A stretch of DNA of 64,000 nucleotides from JAXMHQ01 sp046346665 (GCA_046346665.1 JAXMHQ010000028.1:10393-74392); one strand, 5' to 3'. Shown: positions 1-9,189, counted from the stretch's first letter. Numbers and translations are program-made. Notes: a model not told the origin generated them from the sequence alone.

Positions 1-563
1 CCGACCAGGCCGACCTGCGGCCGGGTTCCTCCGGCATCGCGATGCCGGGCACGGAATTGTGGATCGAAGATGACGAGGGCCGGCGGCTCGGGCCGAACGA
101 GGTCGGCGAACTGGTGGTTCGCGGGCGGCATGTGATGCGCGGTTACTGGAAGGCGCCGGAGCTGAGCGCGCAGCGGTTCCGCCCGGGCCCCATTCCCGGC
201 GAGCGCCTCTGTTACAGCGGCGATTTGTTCCGGACCGACGCGGAGGGCTATTTCTATTTCGTCTCCCGCAAGGACGACATCATCAAGAGCCGCGGCGAAA
301 AGATCGCGCCGCGCGAGGTGGAGAATGTGTTGTATACGATCCGCGGCGTGCAGGATGCCGCGGTGATCGGCGTGCCCGACCCGATGCTCGGGCAGGCCGT
401 GAAGGCGTTCCTGGTCGCCCCGGAGGCGGCCCTCACGGAGGCCGAGGTCATCGCCCATTGCAAGCGGCACCTCGAGGAATTCATGGTTCCGCGGAGCGTC
501 GAGTTCCGCAGCGAACTGCCGAAAACCGGCTCGGGCAAAATCCGTAAAATTGATTTGCGCTGA
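1..563 (+). CDS. Acyl-AMP ligase (ANL superfamily), C-terminal part; 5' end outside window
   Basis: The open frame runs in from the left edge, so only the C-terminal third of the protein is present. Visible ANL motifs are the core/lid hinge (GDLFRTDAEGYF followed by RKDDIIKSRGEKIAP, around 225-310) and the C-terminal A10 lysine motif PKTGSGKIRK near the end. The family activates a carboxylate as an acyl-adenylate and hands it to CoA or a carrier protein. The stop overlaps the start of the asparagine synthase gene (TGATG), and a free acyl carrier protein lies 3 kb downstream. A role in loading that carrier is inferred; the substrate is unknown. Confidence 0.85.
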   Translation, partial: DQADLRPGSSGIAMPGTELWIEDDEGRRLGPNEVGELVVRGRHVMRGYWKAPELSAQRFRPGPIPGERLCYSGDLFRTDAEGYFYFVSRKDDIIKSRGEKIAPREVENVLYTIRGVQDAAVIGVPDPMLGQAVKAFLVAPEAALTEAEVIAHCKRHLEEFMVPRSVEFRSELPKTGSGKIRKIDLR

Positions 564-2578
564 TGTGTGGCATCGCAGGCATGTTTGACAGGTCCCGCCG
601 CTCCGCGATCGCGGAAAGCGACATGCGCCAGATGCTGGCCATGCTCCGCCACCGCGGGCCGGATGAATTCGGATTCCTCCTCGACCGCGAAGCCGCCATC
701 GGCAACGCGCGCCTCAGCATCATCGACCTCAGCGGCGGCAGCCAGCCCATCCCCAACGAGGACGAAACCCTCTGGGTCGTTTTCAACGGCGAAATCTTCA
801 ATTACATCGAACTGCGCCCCGACCTCGAAGCCCGCGGCCACAAGTTCCGCACCTCGTCCGACACCGAGGTTATCCTGCATCTGTACGAGGAATACGGCCC
901 TGACTTCCTGAACCGCATGAACGGCCAGTTCGCCATCGCGATCTGGGACACCCGCAAGCGCCGGCTTTTCCTCGCGCGCGACCGCCTCGGCGTGCGGCCG
1001 CTGTTCTACGCCGAAACACCCGACAAAACTCTCCTGTTCGCCTCCGAGATCAAATCGATCCTGAGCGACCGCCGCATGCCCGCGTCGATCGACCCGCTCC
1101 AGGTCGACCAGGTGTTCCGCTTCTGGTCCACGCTGACCCCGAACACCGTTTTCAAGGGCATCGCCGAACTGCCGCCCGGACATTACCTCTGGGCGGACGA
1201 CAAATCCGTCACGGTCGAGCGCTACTGGCAAAACCGGTTTCCGGAGGACGCGCGCGGGGCGGAAAGCCCGTCCACCGCGGAGGAAGCCGTGGAACAATTT
1301 CGAGCGCTGCTCATCGACGCCTGCCGCATCCGCCTCCGCGCCGATGTCCCCGTCGGCGCCTACCTCAGCGGCGGCCTCGATTCCTCCACCATCGCCGCCA
1401 TTGTCCGGCGGTTCACCACCAACCGGTTGGTGACGTTTTCCATCGCGTTCTCGGACGAGCAATACGACGAGAGCGCGTTTCAGCGCGAGATGGCCGGCCA
1501 CCTCGGCACGGATCACCACGTCGTGCGCGCGACGCACGGCGACATCGGGCGCGTGTTCCCCGAAGTGGTCTGGCACACCGAAACGCCGATCATGCGCACG
1601 GCGCCGGCCCCGATGTTCCTGCTTTCCAAACTGGTCCGCGACACCGGGTTCAAGGTCGTGCTCACCGGCGAAGGTGCGGATGAATTCCTCGCCGGTTACG
1701 ACATTTTCAAGGAATCCAAGGTGCGCCGTTTCTGGGCGCAGCAACCGCAATCGGCCTGGCGCAGCGCGCTGTTCCGGAAACTTTATCCCGACATCAAGGG
1801 CCTGTCCGGCAGCAACCCGGCGTTCCTCGCTGCATTTTTCGGCGAAGGCCTGGGCGAAACCGATTCGCCCTGGTATTCGCACGCCGTGCGATGGCGGAAC
1901 AACCGCCGCACCCGGCGTTTCCTGAACGACGACATCATCGCCGCGTCGGGCGAGCGTTGCATGGACGCGCTGTCCGGCGAACTGCCGCCCGCATTCAAAC
2001 GCTGGCACCCGCTTGCCCGGGCCCAGTACCTCGAAATCAGCATCTGGCTGTCGCAATACCTCCTGTCGTCGCAGGGTGACCGCATGGGCATGGCGAATTC
2101 CATCGAGGGCCGGTTCCCGTTCCTCGATTACCGGGTCGTCGAATTCTGCAACGGCCTCGATCCGCGCCTCAAGATGCGCGGCCTGCGCGAGAAATGGCTG
2201 CTCAAACGCGCCGCCCAGCCCTGGCTGCCCGACGCCATCCGCCGCCGCCCCAAACGGCCCTACCGCGCCCCTGTCCACCGCAGCTTTTTCAACGACGCCA
2301 CCCCGGATTACGTCCGCGACCTCCTGTCGCCCGCCGCGCTCGGGGAAAGCGGCATTTTCAAATCCGGGCCGGTCGAACAACTGGTCCGGAAAATCCAGGC
2401 GGGCTCGCCCATCGGCGAAACCGACGACATGGCCCTGGCCGGCATCTTGTCCACCCAGCTCCTGCACCAGCAATTCGTCAAATCTTTCCGCCGCAACGAA
2501 CCACTTTCCGGCTCGGACCGCGTCAAGGTCTGCCGGATCAACTCAGCCAATCCGAACCCAATCCATGCAATTCACTAA
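563..2578 (+). CDS. asnB: Glutamine-dependent asparagine synthase-family amidotransferase
   Basis: 671 residues, the usual size of AsnB-type class II amidotransferases. The protein begins MCGIAG, so after Met removal Cys2 is the N-terminal glutaminase nucleophile. The PP-loop SGGLDSS lies near residue 268 in the synthetase domain. The enzyme moves glutamine ammonia to an ATP-activated carboxylate. In this setting (acyl ligase, carrier protein, NAD-synthetase-like protein, sugar genes) it probably amidates a polysaccharide precursor rather than making asparagine; that is inference. Its start overlaps the stop of the ligase and its end overlaps the next gene, so translation is probably coupled. 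Confidence 0.9.
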   Translation: MCGIAGMFDRSRRSAIAESDMRQMLAMLRHRGPDEFGFLLDREAAIGNARLSIIDLSGGSQPIPNEDETLWVVFNGEIFNYIELRPDLEARGHKFRTSSDTEVILHLYEEYGPDFLNRMNGQFAIAIWDTRKRRLFLARDRLGVRPLFYAETPDKTLLFASEIKSILSDRRMPASIDPLQVDQVFRFWSTLTPNTVFKGIAELPPGHYLWADDKSVTVERYWQNRFPEDARGAESPSTAEEAVEQFRALLIDACRIRLRADVPVGAYLSGGLDSSTIAAIVRRFTTNRLVTFSIAFSDEQYDESAFQREMAGHLGTDHHVVRATHGDIGRVFPEVVWHTETPIMRTAPAPMFLLSKLVRDTGFKVVLTGEGADEFLAGYDIFKESKVRRFWAQQPQSAWRSALFRKLYPDIKGLSGSNPAFLAAFFGEGLGETDSPWYSHAVRWRNNRRTRRFLNDDIIAASGERCMDALSGELPPAFKRWHPLARAQYLEISIWLSQYLLSSQGDRMGMANSIEGRFPFLDYRVVEFCNGLDPRLKMRGLREKWLLKRAAQPWLPDAIRRRPKRPYRAPVHRSFFNDATPDYVRDLLSPAALGESGIFKSGPVEQLVRKIQAGSPIGETDDMALAGILSTQLLHQQFVKSFRRNEPLSGSDRVKVCRINSANPNPIHAIH

Positions 2579-3551
2579 GAACGCCCTCAACATCGACGCC
2601 GCCCGGGAAACCGATCGCCTGGTCCAGTTCCTCCAGCAACACGTCCGACGCACCATGCGCCGCCACGGCGCCGTCGTCGGCATCAGCGGCGGCATCGACT
2701 CCGCCGTCGTCCTCGGCCTTGCCGTCCGCGCCTTCGGCCCGGACAAGGTCGTCGCCATCATGATGCCCGACAAGGATTCCGACCCGATCAGCGAAAAACT
2801 CGCGCGCGAACTCGCCGCCAAATTTGGCGTCAACCCCATTCTCGAAAATATCACGCCGGCGCTGGAAGGATTCCAATGTTACCGCCGCCGCGACGACGCG
2901 ATCCGCCGCGTGTATCCCGGCTACGACGACGCCAAGGGTTACAAGGCGAAGATCGTGCTGCCGTCCGACCTGCTCGAATCCGGCACGCTCAACCTGTTCT
3001 CCGTCGCGGTCATCACGCCCGACGGCAAACAGGAGCTGCGCACCCTGCCGCCGCGCGAGATGCTCGAAATCGTCGCCGCGTCGAACCTCAAGCAGCGCAC
3101 CCGCATGAGCACGCTCTATTTCCACGCGGAAGCGAAAAATTACGCGGTCATCGGCACCGCCCAGAAGAACGAGCATGACCAGGGATTCTTCGTGAAATAC
3201 GGCGACGGCGGCGCGGACATCCAGCCCATCGCGCACCTGTTCAAAACCCAGGTCTACATGCTGTCGCGCTACCTCGGCGTGCCGGAAGGCATCCAGAAAC
3301 GCACCCCGACCACCGACACCTACAGCGCCCCGTGCGATCAGCAGGAATTCTTCTACCGGCTGCCGTTCGAGACGATGGACCTGCTGTGGACCGCAATGGA
3401 GCAGAAGGTGCCGATCGCGGAAGTCGCCAGGGTCATGGGCATGACCGAGGTGCAGGTGCAGCGCGCTTTCGACGACATCACGCGCAAGCAGCGCACGACG
3501 GATTTCCTCCGGCTGCCGCCGCCTATCCCGGACGCGCCGATTCCGGCCTGA
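2565..3551 (+). CDS. nadE: NAD synthetase-like ATP pyrophosphatase without glutaminase domain
   Basis: 328 residues. The N-type PP-loop SGGIDS sits at residues 41-46, and NadE signatures follow: KNEHDQGFFVKYGDGG and IAHLFKTQVY in the second half. No glutaminase domain is present, so ammonia would come from solution or a partner. The ATG at 2565 is chosen because homology starts there; the frame is open further upstream but lies inside asnB, and the two genes overlap by 14 bp. The protein could be a true NAD synthetase, but the position beside an amidotransferase, an AMP ligase and a carrier protein suggests a specialised amide-forming enzyme of this locus. Confidence 0.85.
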   Translation: MQFTKNALNIDAARETDRLVQFLQQHVRRTMRRHGAVVGISGGIDSAVVLGLAVRAFGPDKVVAIMMPDKDSDPISEKLARELAAKFGVNPILENITPALEGFQCYRRRDDAIRRVYPGYDDAKGYKAKIVLPSDLLESGTLNLFSVAVITPDGKQELRTLPPREMLEIVAASNLKQRTRMSTLYFHAEAKNYAVIGTAQKNEHDQGFFVKYGDGGADIQPIAHLFKTQVYMLSRYLGVPEGIQKRTPTTDTYSAPCDQQEFFYRLPFETMDLLWTAMEQKVPIAEVARVMGMTEVQVQRAFDDITRKQRTTDFLRLPPPIPDAPIPA

Positions 3552-3603
3552 TTCGAGGAGAAATCCATAGACGACACGACGGGCAACCTGATTTTTACAC
3601 CCT

Positions 3604-3870
3604 ATGACGAACCCCACTGACAACAACCAGATCGAACCCGCCCTGCGCGATTTCATCGCCACCAACCTGCTTTACAGCAAGGAAGGATTCACCTACCCGG
3701 ACAACGCCTCGCTGCTGCGCGAGGGAATCATCGACTCGCTCGGCGTCGCCGAGCTTGTCGCGTTCGTCCAGACCAAATTCGGCATCACCGTCGAACAACA
3801 GGACGTGCGCCCGGAGAACTTCGACTCCGTCGCGAGCCTGTCGGCGTTTGTGCGCCGAAAAAAGGGCTGA
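3604..3870 (+). CDS. Acyl carrier protein
   Basis: 88 residues, acidic and helical, with the phosphopantetheine attachment motif GIIDSLG; Ser45 is the predicted attachment site. It is a discrete carrier protein, not part of a fatty-acid cluster. The AMP ligase at the start of the window is the obvious candidate for loading it. The GNAT gene begins 19 bp downstream and could be the acyltransferase that uses the loaded carrier. The acyl group carried is unknown. Confidence 0.85.
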   Translation: MTNPTDNNQIEPALRDFIATNLLYSKEGFTYPDNASLLREGIIDSLGVAELVAFVQTKFGITVEQQDVRPENFDSVASLSAFVRRKKG

Positions 3871-3889
3871 GACCACTCCGCCCGGCCCC

Positions 3890-4369
3890 ATGAAACCTGA
3901 CGTCCAAACCGGCATCACCCTGGAACGCTATGACGAGCGTTACCTGGAGTGTTCCTGGTCGTGGCTGCGCGATCCCGAGATCCGCCGCCTGACGATGACG
4001 CCGGAGTTCACGCGCGAACAGCAGGCCCGCTGGTTCGCGTCGCTGCCCACGCTGCGCGATTACCGGATCTGGGGCATCGCCCATGAGGGTCGGCCGATCG
4101 GCGCGCTGGGGCTCAAGCATATCACCGCCGCCGACGCGGAATACTGGGGTTACCTCGGCGATAAATCCTGCTGGGGCCGAGGACTGGGCCGAGACATGAT
4201 GCTTTTCGCCATCGAAGAGGCGCGCCGCCTCGGGCTGGCCAGGCTGCATCTCAAGGTGCACCGCGACAACCCGCGCGCCATCGCGCTCTACGCCCGCTCG
4301 GGCTTCTCCATCACCGGCGAACAGGACGGCGTGCTGCGCATGGACCTCGACCTCACCCATGCCCGCTAA
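3890..4369 (+). CDS. GNAT-family N-acetyltransferase
   Basis: 159 residues with a complete GNAT core: the acceptor-binding N-terminal half, the acyl-CoA/pyrophosphate loop WGRGLGRDMM near residue 95 (Q/RxxGxG/A-type), and the C-terminal NPRAIALYARSGF motif typical of RimJ/RimL-like enzymes. The ATG at 3890 is chosen because the family N-terminus starts there, although the frame stays open upstream into the ACP gene. It likely acylates the amino group of a sugar or sugar precursor made by the downstream FdtA/aminotransferase pair. Its 3' end overlaps the next gene by 11 bp. Confidence 0.85.
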   Translation: MKPDVQTGITLERYDERYLECSWSWLRDPEIRRLTMTPEFTREQQARWFASLPTLRDYRIWGIAHEGRPIGALGLKHITAADAEYWGYLGDKSCWGRGLGRDMMLFAIEEARRLGLARLHLKVHRDNPRAIALYARSGFSITGEQDGVLRMDLDLTHAR

Positions 4370-5369
4370 CCGCGCACCCCTCACCGTCGAACGCTACTCG
4401 CCCGCCCGCAAGACGGACTGGGACGCGTTCGTCGCCGCCGGCAGGAATTCCACGTTCCTGTTCCGGCGCGATTACATGGATTATCACAGCGACCGGTTCC
4501 GGGATTGTTCGCTGATGGTATTCGACGGCGCCGCGCTGATCGCGGTGATGCCTGCCAATGACGCGGGGCAGGGCACGGTCACCAGCCACGGCGGGCTCAC
4601 CTACGGCGGGCTCGTGATCGGCCGCGAAGCCACGCTCATGGATGTGCTGGCATCGTTCCAGGCCATCCTGCGCTGGCTCCACGACAACGGCCACGCCCGG
4701 CTCCTGTTCAAGCAGATCCCGGCGTTTTACAATTCACTGCCCGACGACGAGGTGGATTGCGCATTATTCCAGCTCGATGCCCGGCTCTACCGCCGCGATT
4801 GCGCAATCACTGTCCGGCTCGCCGACCGTTTGCCGCTCCAGAAACGCCGGCAACGCTCGATCAAAAAAGCCGAGAAAGCCGGCTTGCGCATCGTGCAGGA
4901 AGCCACCTTCGACGCCTTCTGGGATCGCGTCCTGGTGCCGCGCCTCGCCGGCCGTTACGGCGTCAAACCGGTTCATTCCGTCCAGGAAATCACGCTGCTG
5001 GCCTCGCGCTTCCCGGACAACATCCGCTTGTTCGCGGCCTATCGCGGCGACGAAATTCTCGCCGGTACCGTGATTTACGAAACCCCGGCCGTTGCCCACG
5101 CGCAGTACATCGCGACAACCGACGCCGGCCAGGAATCCGGCGCGCTCGATTACCTGTTCCAACAGCTCATCGACGTTCAATACCGCAACAAGACGTGGTT
5201 CGATTTCGGAAATTGCAGCGAGAAGGACGGCCGGGCGCTGAATTACGGGTTGCTCGACTGGAAGGAAGGATTTGGCGGGCGCTGTGTCGCCCATGATTTT
5301 TACGAGATCGAAACCGTGCGCCACGTGAAGCTGGAAGCCCTCATCAACCCGACTCCCGAGAAACTATGA
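4359..5369 (+). CDS. FemAB/CelD-like GNAT-fold transferase
   Basis: 336 residues with the FemAB-like double-GNAT arrangement. A basic region (QKRRQRSIKKAEKAGLRI, near residue 160) precedes the second acyltransferase half, which ends with DYLFQQLIDVQY and WFDFGNCSEKDGRALNYGL, the usual C-terminal signature of this family in polysaccharide loci. Such proteins transfer aminoacyl or acyl groups to cell-wall or polysaccharide acceptors. The gene overlaps the genes on both sides, which places it firmly in the operon. Donor and acceptor cannot be read from sequence. Confidence 0.75.
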   Translation: MPANRAPLTVERYSPARKTDWDAFVAAGRNSTFLFRRDYMDYHSDRFRDCSLMVFDGAALIAVMPANDAGQGTVTSHGGLTYGGLVIGREATLMDVLASFQAILRWLHDNGHARLLFKQIPAFYNSLPDDEVDCALFQLDARLYRRDCAITVRLADRLPLQKRRQRSIKKAEKAGLRIVQEATFDAFWDRVLVPRLAGRYGVKPVHSVQEITLLASRFPDNIRLFAAYRGDEILAGTVIYETPAVAHAQYIATTDAGQESGALDYLFQQLIDVQYRNKTWFDFGNCSEKDGRALNYGLLDWKEGFGGRCVAHDFYEIETVRHVKLEALINPTPEKL

Positions 5370-5782
5370 ACATCACCGAATGCAAGATGATCAACCTGCC
5401 GAAGATCAATGATCCCCGCGGCAACCTGACGTTCCTGGAAGCCGAGAGGCACATTCCGTTCGCCATCAAGCGCGTGTTTTACCTGTACGACGTTCCCGGC
5501 GGCGCCGACCGAGCCGGTCACGCGCTCAAAAAATGCCACCAGTTCCTCATCGCCATGTCCGGCAGCTTCGACGTCATTGTCTATGACGGAAAGGAAAAGC
5601 AGCGCATCCACCTCAACCGCTCCTACTACGGCCTCCACCTGCCGCCCATGATCTGGCGCGAGATCGACAATTTTTCGTCCGGCTCCGTGTGCCTCGCGCT
5701 GGCGTCGGAGTGTTACGATGAGAAGGACTATTTCCGGGAATACCGGGACTACCTGCTTGCTGTCGGAGGATCCGCGGCGTGA
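5366..5782 (+). CDS. FdtA/WxcM-like dTDP-sugar 3,4-ketoisomerase (cupin)
   Basis: 138 residues, the standard length of the FdtA/QdtA/WxcM cupin isomerases. Visible signatures are NDPRGNLTFLE near the N-terminus, GHALKKCHQFLIAMSGSFDV in the middle (with the conserved His pair) and the YYGLHLPPMIWREIDNFS segment. The enzyme shifts the keto group of dTDP-4-keto-6-deoxyglucose to C3. A DegT aminotransferase follows directly (GTGA overlap), the classic pair for a 3-amino-3,6-dideoxyhexose. The start ATG lies in an ATGA overlap with the gene before. Confidence 0.88.
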   Translation: MNITECKMINLPKINDPRGNLTFLEAERHIPFAIKRVFYLYDVPGGADRAGHALKKCHQFLIAMSGSFDVIVYDGKEKQRIHLNRSYYGLHLPPMIWREIDNFSSGSVCLALASECYDEKDYFREYRDYLLAVGGSAA

Positions 5783-6882
5783 AGGTCCCGTTCCTCGATT
5801 TTGTCGCGCCTTACGAGGAATTGAAGGCGGAACTCGACGAGGCGTACCACCGGTTCATGAAATCGGCCTGGTACATCCTCGGCAAGGAGGTGGAAGCCTT
5901 CGAGCACGAGTTCGCCGCCTATTGCGGATCGAAATTCTGCGTCGGCGTCGGCAACGGCCTCGAGGCGCTCCACCTCGTCCTCCGCGCCTATGACATCGGC
6001 GAAGGCGACGAAGTCATCGTGCCGTCGAACACCTACATCGCCACCTGGCTCGCCGTCTCCTACGCCGGCGCCCGGCCGGTGCCGGTGGAGCCCGACCCGC
6101 GCACGTGCAATCTCGACCCGGAAAAAATCCGCGCCGCGCTCACGCCGCGCACGAAAGCGATCATGCCCGTGCACCTTTACGGGCAGCCGGCCGACATGGA
6201 CCCGATCCTCGCCATCGCGCGGGAACGCGGATTGAAAGTGATCGAGGACAACGCCCAGGCGCAGGGCGCGCGCTACAAGGGACGCCGCACCGGGTCGCTC
6301 GGCGACGCCGCCGGCAACAGCTTTTATCCCGGCAAAAACCTCGGCGCCTTCGGCGACGGCGGCGCCGTCACGACCGACGACCCCGCTCTCGCCGACCGCG
6401 TGCGCGTCCTGCGCAATTACGGGTCGCGCCAGAAATATTACAACGAGGTGAAGGGATACAACTCGCGCCTGGACGAAATGCAGGCCGCATTCCTGCGGGT
6501 GAAGCTGCGGGCGCTGGACGATTGGAACCGGCGCCGGTCGATTGTGGCCGGGCAGTATATGTCGGGGTTCAAGCCCACGGCCGCGCTCGTGCAGCCGTTT
6601 GTGCCGAACTGGGCCGAGCCGGCGTGGCATTTGTATGTGATCCGCCACCCGCAGCGCGACCGCGTGCAGCAGCAGTTGAACGCCGCGGGCATCGGCACGC
6701 TGATCCATTACCCGGTCCCGCCGCATCTCTCCGGCGCCTATGCCGACGCGGGTTGGAAAGCCGGCGCGTTCCCCCTGGCCGAAGATCTCGCCTCCACCGT
6801 GCTCAGCCTGCCCATGGGGCCGCACCTGAAACCGGACCAGGCCCGGGCCGTCGTGGAAGCCGTCAACGCCGCCGTTTCCTGA
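5779..6882 (+). CDS. DegT/DnrJ/EryC1/StrS sugar aminotransferase
   Basis: 367 residues, the usual DegT length. The PLP-binding lysine is in the NSFYPGKNLGAFGDGGAV motif around residue 186, after the conserved IEDNAQAQGARYKGRRTG segment. The start is GTG at 5779 within a GTGA overlap. With the preceding ketoisomerase it would make a 3-amino-3-deoxy sugar nucleotide (FdtB/QdtB type). The hexapeptide acyltransferase 4 bp downstream is a good candidate for the next step, N-acylation (FdtC/QdtC type). Confidence 0.9.
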   Translation: MKVPFLDFVAPYEELKAELDEAYHRFMKSAWYILGKEVEAFEHEFAAYCGSKFCVGVGNGLEALHLVLRAYDIGEGDEVIVPSNTYIATWLAVSYAGARPVPVEPDPRTCNLDPEKIRAALTPRTKAIMPVHLYGQPADMDPILAIARERGLKVIEDNAQAQGARYKGRRTGSLGDAAGNSFYPGKNLGAFGDGGAVTTDDPALADRVRVLRNYGSRQKYYNEVKGYNSRLDEMQAAFLRVKLRALDDWNRRRSIVAGQYMSGFKPTAALVQPFVPNWAEPAWHLYVIRHPQRDRVQQQLNAAGIGTLIHYPVPPHLSGAYADAGWKAGAFPLAEDLASTVLSLPMGPHLKPDQARAVVEAVNAAVS

Positions 6883-6886
6883 TCGA

Positions 6887-7513
6887 ATGAACACACTCCA
6901 GAATCGAGTCATGCGCATCTGCCAGCGGCTGCGCATCTGGCAATACCGGTTCCTGTCCGATTGCGCCCGCGTCGAAGGACGCCCCATCGTCCGCCAGCCT
7001 GTTCAATTGCTCGGACGCGGCCGAATCCGCTTCGACGGCGCCGTCAACCTCGGCTATTTCCCGTCGCCCTTCTTCCTGAGCGGCTACATCCACATCGAAG
7101 CCCGGAGCGAGAATAGCTCGATCGAAATCGGGGACGGCGTCTGGATCAACAACAATTCGTTTCTCATCAGCGACGGCCCGGGCATCAGGATCGGCAGCCG
7201 GACGATGATGGGATTGCACTGCGAGATCATCGATTCGGATTTTCACGACACGCACCCGGATCGGCGCGGGGCGACGGGCACGCCGCGCACCGGCAAGGTG
7301 GATATCGGCGAGAACGTGATGATCGGGTCGAACGTGAAGATTTTGCGGGGGGTGAAGATCGGGAACAACACGGTGATTGCGAACGGGTCGGTGGTGACCC
7401 GGTCGGTGCCGGAGAACATGCTGGTGTTCGGCAACCCGGCCAAGGCGACGTTCATGATGACGGAACAGAAACCGGCTCGAGCAAATGATCCCGAATCAAC
7501 ACACAGCCGGTAG
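6887..7513 (+). CDS. Left-handed beta-helix (hexapeptide) acyltransferase
   Basis: 208 residues. Hexapeptide repeats are clear in IEIGDGVWINNNSFLIS, IRIGSRTMMGLHCEI and VDIGENVMIGSNVKILRGV, with the catalytic-type His in the middle (DSDFHDTHPD) as in maltose/galactoside-type O-acetyltransferases. It probably acetylates the amino sugar or the finished repeat unit. The gene is 4 bp after the aminotransferase. The last codons run up to a 24-bp inverted repeat (7512-7578) that separates it from the flippase gene. Confidence 0.85.
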   Translation: MNTLQNRVMRICQRLRIWQYRFLSDCARVEGRPIVRQPVQLLGRGRIRFDGAVNLGYFPSPFFLSGYIHIEARSENSSIEIGDGVWINNNSFLISDGPGIRIGSRTMMGLHCEIIDSDFHDTHPDRRGATGTPRTGKVDIGENVMIGSNVKILRGVKIGNNTVIANGSVVTRSVPENMLVFGNPAKATFMMTEQKPARANDPESTHSR

Positions 7514-7578
7514 GGACGAGCTACTGCGAGTCCCCAACAAATGCTCGATTGGAAGGGGACTCGCGGTAGCTCGTCCCT
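7512..7578. repeat. 24-bp inverted repeat with 19-nt loop
   Basis: Arms 7512-7535 and 7555-7578 match at 23 of 24 positions when one is reverse-complemented; each arm holds the core gggacgagctac. The element sits between two operon genes and could form a strong RNA hairpin. No T-run follows, so it is not a standard intrinsic terminator. It resembles dispersed REP-type elements rather than a gene-specific signal; genome-wide copy number cannot be seen here. Confidence 0.85.
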
Positions 7579-7594
7579 CCCGTCGAATGGATTA

Positions 7595-9172
7595 ATGTCC
7601 ACGGACCAAACAACGTCGATGAGTGTGCAGGACGGCGCCGGGCTGGCGCCGGCTGCGCCCGGCAAGTCGTACGGCCAGGTGCTGAAATCCTCGGCCCTGA
7701 TCGGCGGGGCCACCGTCATCAACAGCGGCCTCGGCATCGTGCGCCAGAAGGCCATGGCGCTGCTGCTCGGGCCGGCCGGGTTCGGGTTGATGGGCATTTA
7801 CCTGTCGATTTCGGAAATGACCCGGAGCGTCGCGGGCATGGGCATCAACAGCAGCGGCGTGAGGCAGATCGCCGAAGCGGTCGGGACCGGGGACAGCAAG
7901 CGTATTGCGCGGACCATCATCGCTCTGCGCCGGGTCGCGTTCGCCACCGGCGCGCTGGGATCGCTGCTGCTCGTCGCGTTCGCGAAGCCGGTCTCGCGGC
8001 TGACGTTCGGCGACGACACGCATGCCACATCGGTCGCGCTGATGGCGCTGGCCGTTTTCTTCATGGACATTTCGGCCGCACAAGTCGCGCTGATCCAGGG
8101 CATGCGCCGCGTGGCGGATCTCGCCCGCGTCAACGTGCTCGGCGCGCTGTTCGGCACGGTGCTCAGCATTCCGATCGTTTACCTGTTTTACCGCCAGGGC
8201 AGGGCGGAGCAGGGAGTTGTTCCCGCCCTGGTCTGCGTCGCCGCCATGAGCATCCTCACCTCGTGGTGGTATGCCCGGAAGATCCAGGTCGAACGCGTCA
8301 CGGTGCCGCTGCGCGAGTTGTGGGCCGAGGCCGGCGAACTGCTGAAACTGGGCTTCGTCTTCATGGCCACCGGACTCATGACGCTCTGCATCCCCTATGC
8401 CGTCCGCGTGATGATCCTCCGGACCATCGGCCCCGAGGGAACCGGCTTTTACCAGGCCGCCTGGATCTTGAGCGGCACCTATGTCGGGTTCATTCTCGCG
8501 GCGATGGGCGCCGATTTTTATCCGCGCCTGACGGCCGTGGCGTCGAGGCACGACGAATGCAACCGGCTGGTGAACGAGCAGGCGGAGGTGGGGCTGCTGA
8601 TGGCGGGGCCGGGATTGCTGGCGACGCTGACGTTCGCCCCGCTGGTCATCCAGCTTTTCTACAGCGATAAATTCGGGCCGTCCGTGGAAATCCTGCGCTG
8701 GAACTGCATCGGCATGCTGCTCCAGGTGGCGTCGTGGCCGATGGGATTCATCATCATCGCCAAGGGCGCGCGCGCGGTGTTTTTCTGGACCGAACTGGCG
8801 AGCTGCGCCGTGCACATCGGACTGGTGTGGCTCTTGATCCATGGATTTCAACTGGCCGGCGTCGGCATGGCGTTTGCCGCGTTTTACGCGCTGCACTGGA
8901 TTTTGGTTTATGTCATCGCGCGCCGGATGACGGGTTTCTGCTGGTCGCCGCAGAGCCTGCGCATTTTCGCGGTCCTGGCGCCGGTGTTCGCGGTGGTGTT
9001 CGGCGCCTGGTACGTGTTGCCGCCCTACGCCGCGTTCGGGATCGGCGCGCTGGCCACAGTGCTGACGGGGGTGTACGCGCTGCGCACCATTTGTTCCCTG
9101 GTGCCGTTCGAACGCCTGCCCCGGCCCGCCCAAAAAGGCCTGCGCCTGCTCCGGATGGCGCCCCGCCCATGA
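7595..9172 (+). CDS. Wzx-type polysaccharide flippase (MOP/PST family)
   Basis: About 525 residues from the ATG at 7595, mostly hydrophobic with about 12-14 predicted membrane segments. The start of the MOP domain is visible (SSALIGGATVINSGLGIVRQ, with the GPAGFGLMGIY loop), as in O-antigen translocases. It would flip the lipid-linked repeat unit across the inner membrane. An upstream in-frame ATG at 7541 falls inside the inverted repeat and is unlikely. A nucleotide-sugar dehydrogenase follows after a 139-bp spacer that holds another repeat. Confidence 0.88.
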   Translation: MSTDQTTSMSVQDGAGLAPAAPGKSYGQVLKSSALIGGATVINSGLGIVRQKAMALLLGPAGFGLMGIYLSISEMTRSVAGMGINSSGVRQIAEAVGTGDSKRIARTIIALRRVAFATGALGSLLLVAFAKPVSRLTFGDDTHATSVALMALAVFFMDISAAQVALIQGMRRVADLARVNVLGALFGTVLSIPIVYLFYRQGRAEQGVVPALVCVAAMSILTSWWYARKIQVERVTVPLRELWAEAGELLKLGFVFMATGLMTLCIPYAVRVMILRTIGPEGTGFYQAAWILSGTYVGFILAAMGADFYPRLTAVASRHDECNRLVNEQAEVGLLMAGPGLLATLTFAPLVIQLFYSDKFGPSVEILRWNCIGMLLQVASWPMGFIIIAKGARAVFFWTELASCAVHIGLVWLLIHGFQLAGVGMAFAAFYALHWILVYVIARRMTGFCWSPQSLRIFAVLAPVFAVVFGAWYVLPPYAAFGIGALATVLTGVYALRTICSLVPFERLPRPAQKGLRLLRMAPRP

Positions 9173-9189
9173 GACGTTTAAAACATTTG

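Noticed and set aside
254..2473. 739-codon open frame on the minus strand opposite asnB
   Set aside because: It is antisense to a clear AsnB protein with intact motifs, has no recognisable domain, and is explained by high GC at third positions.
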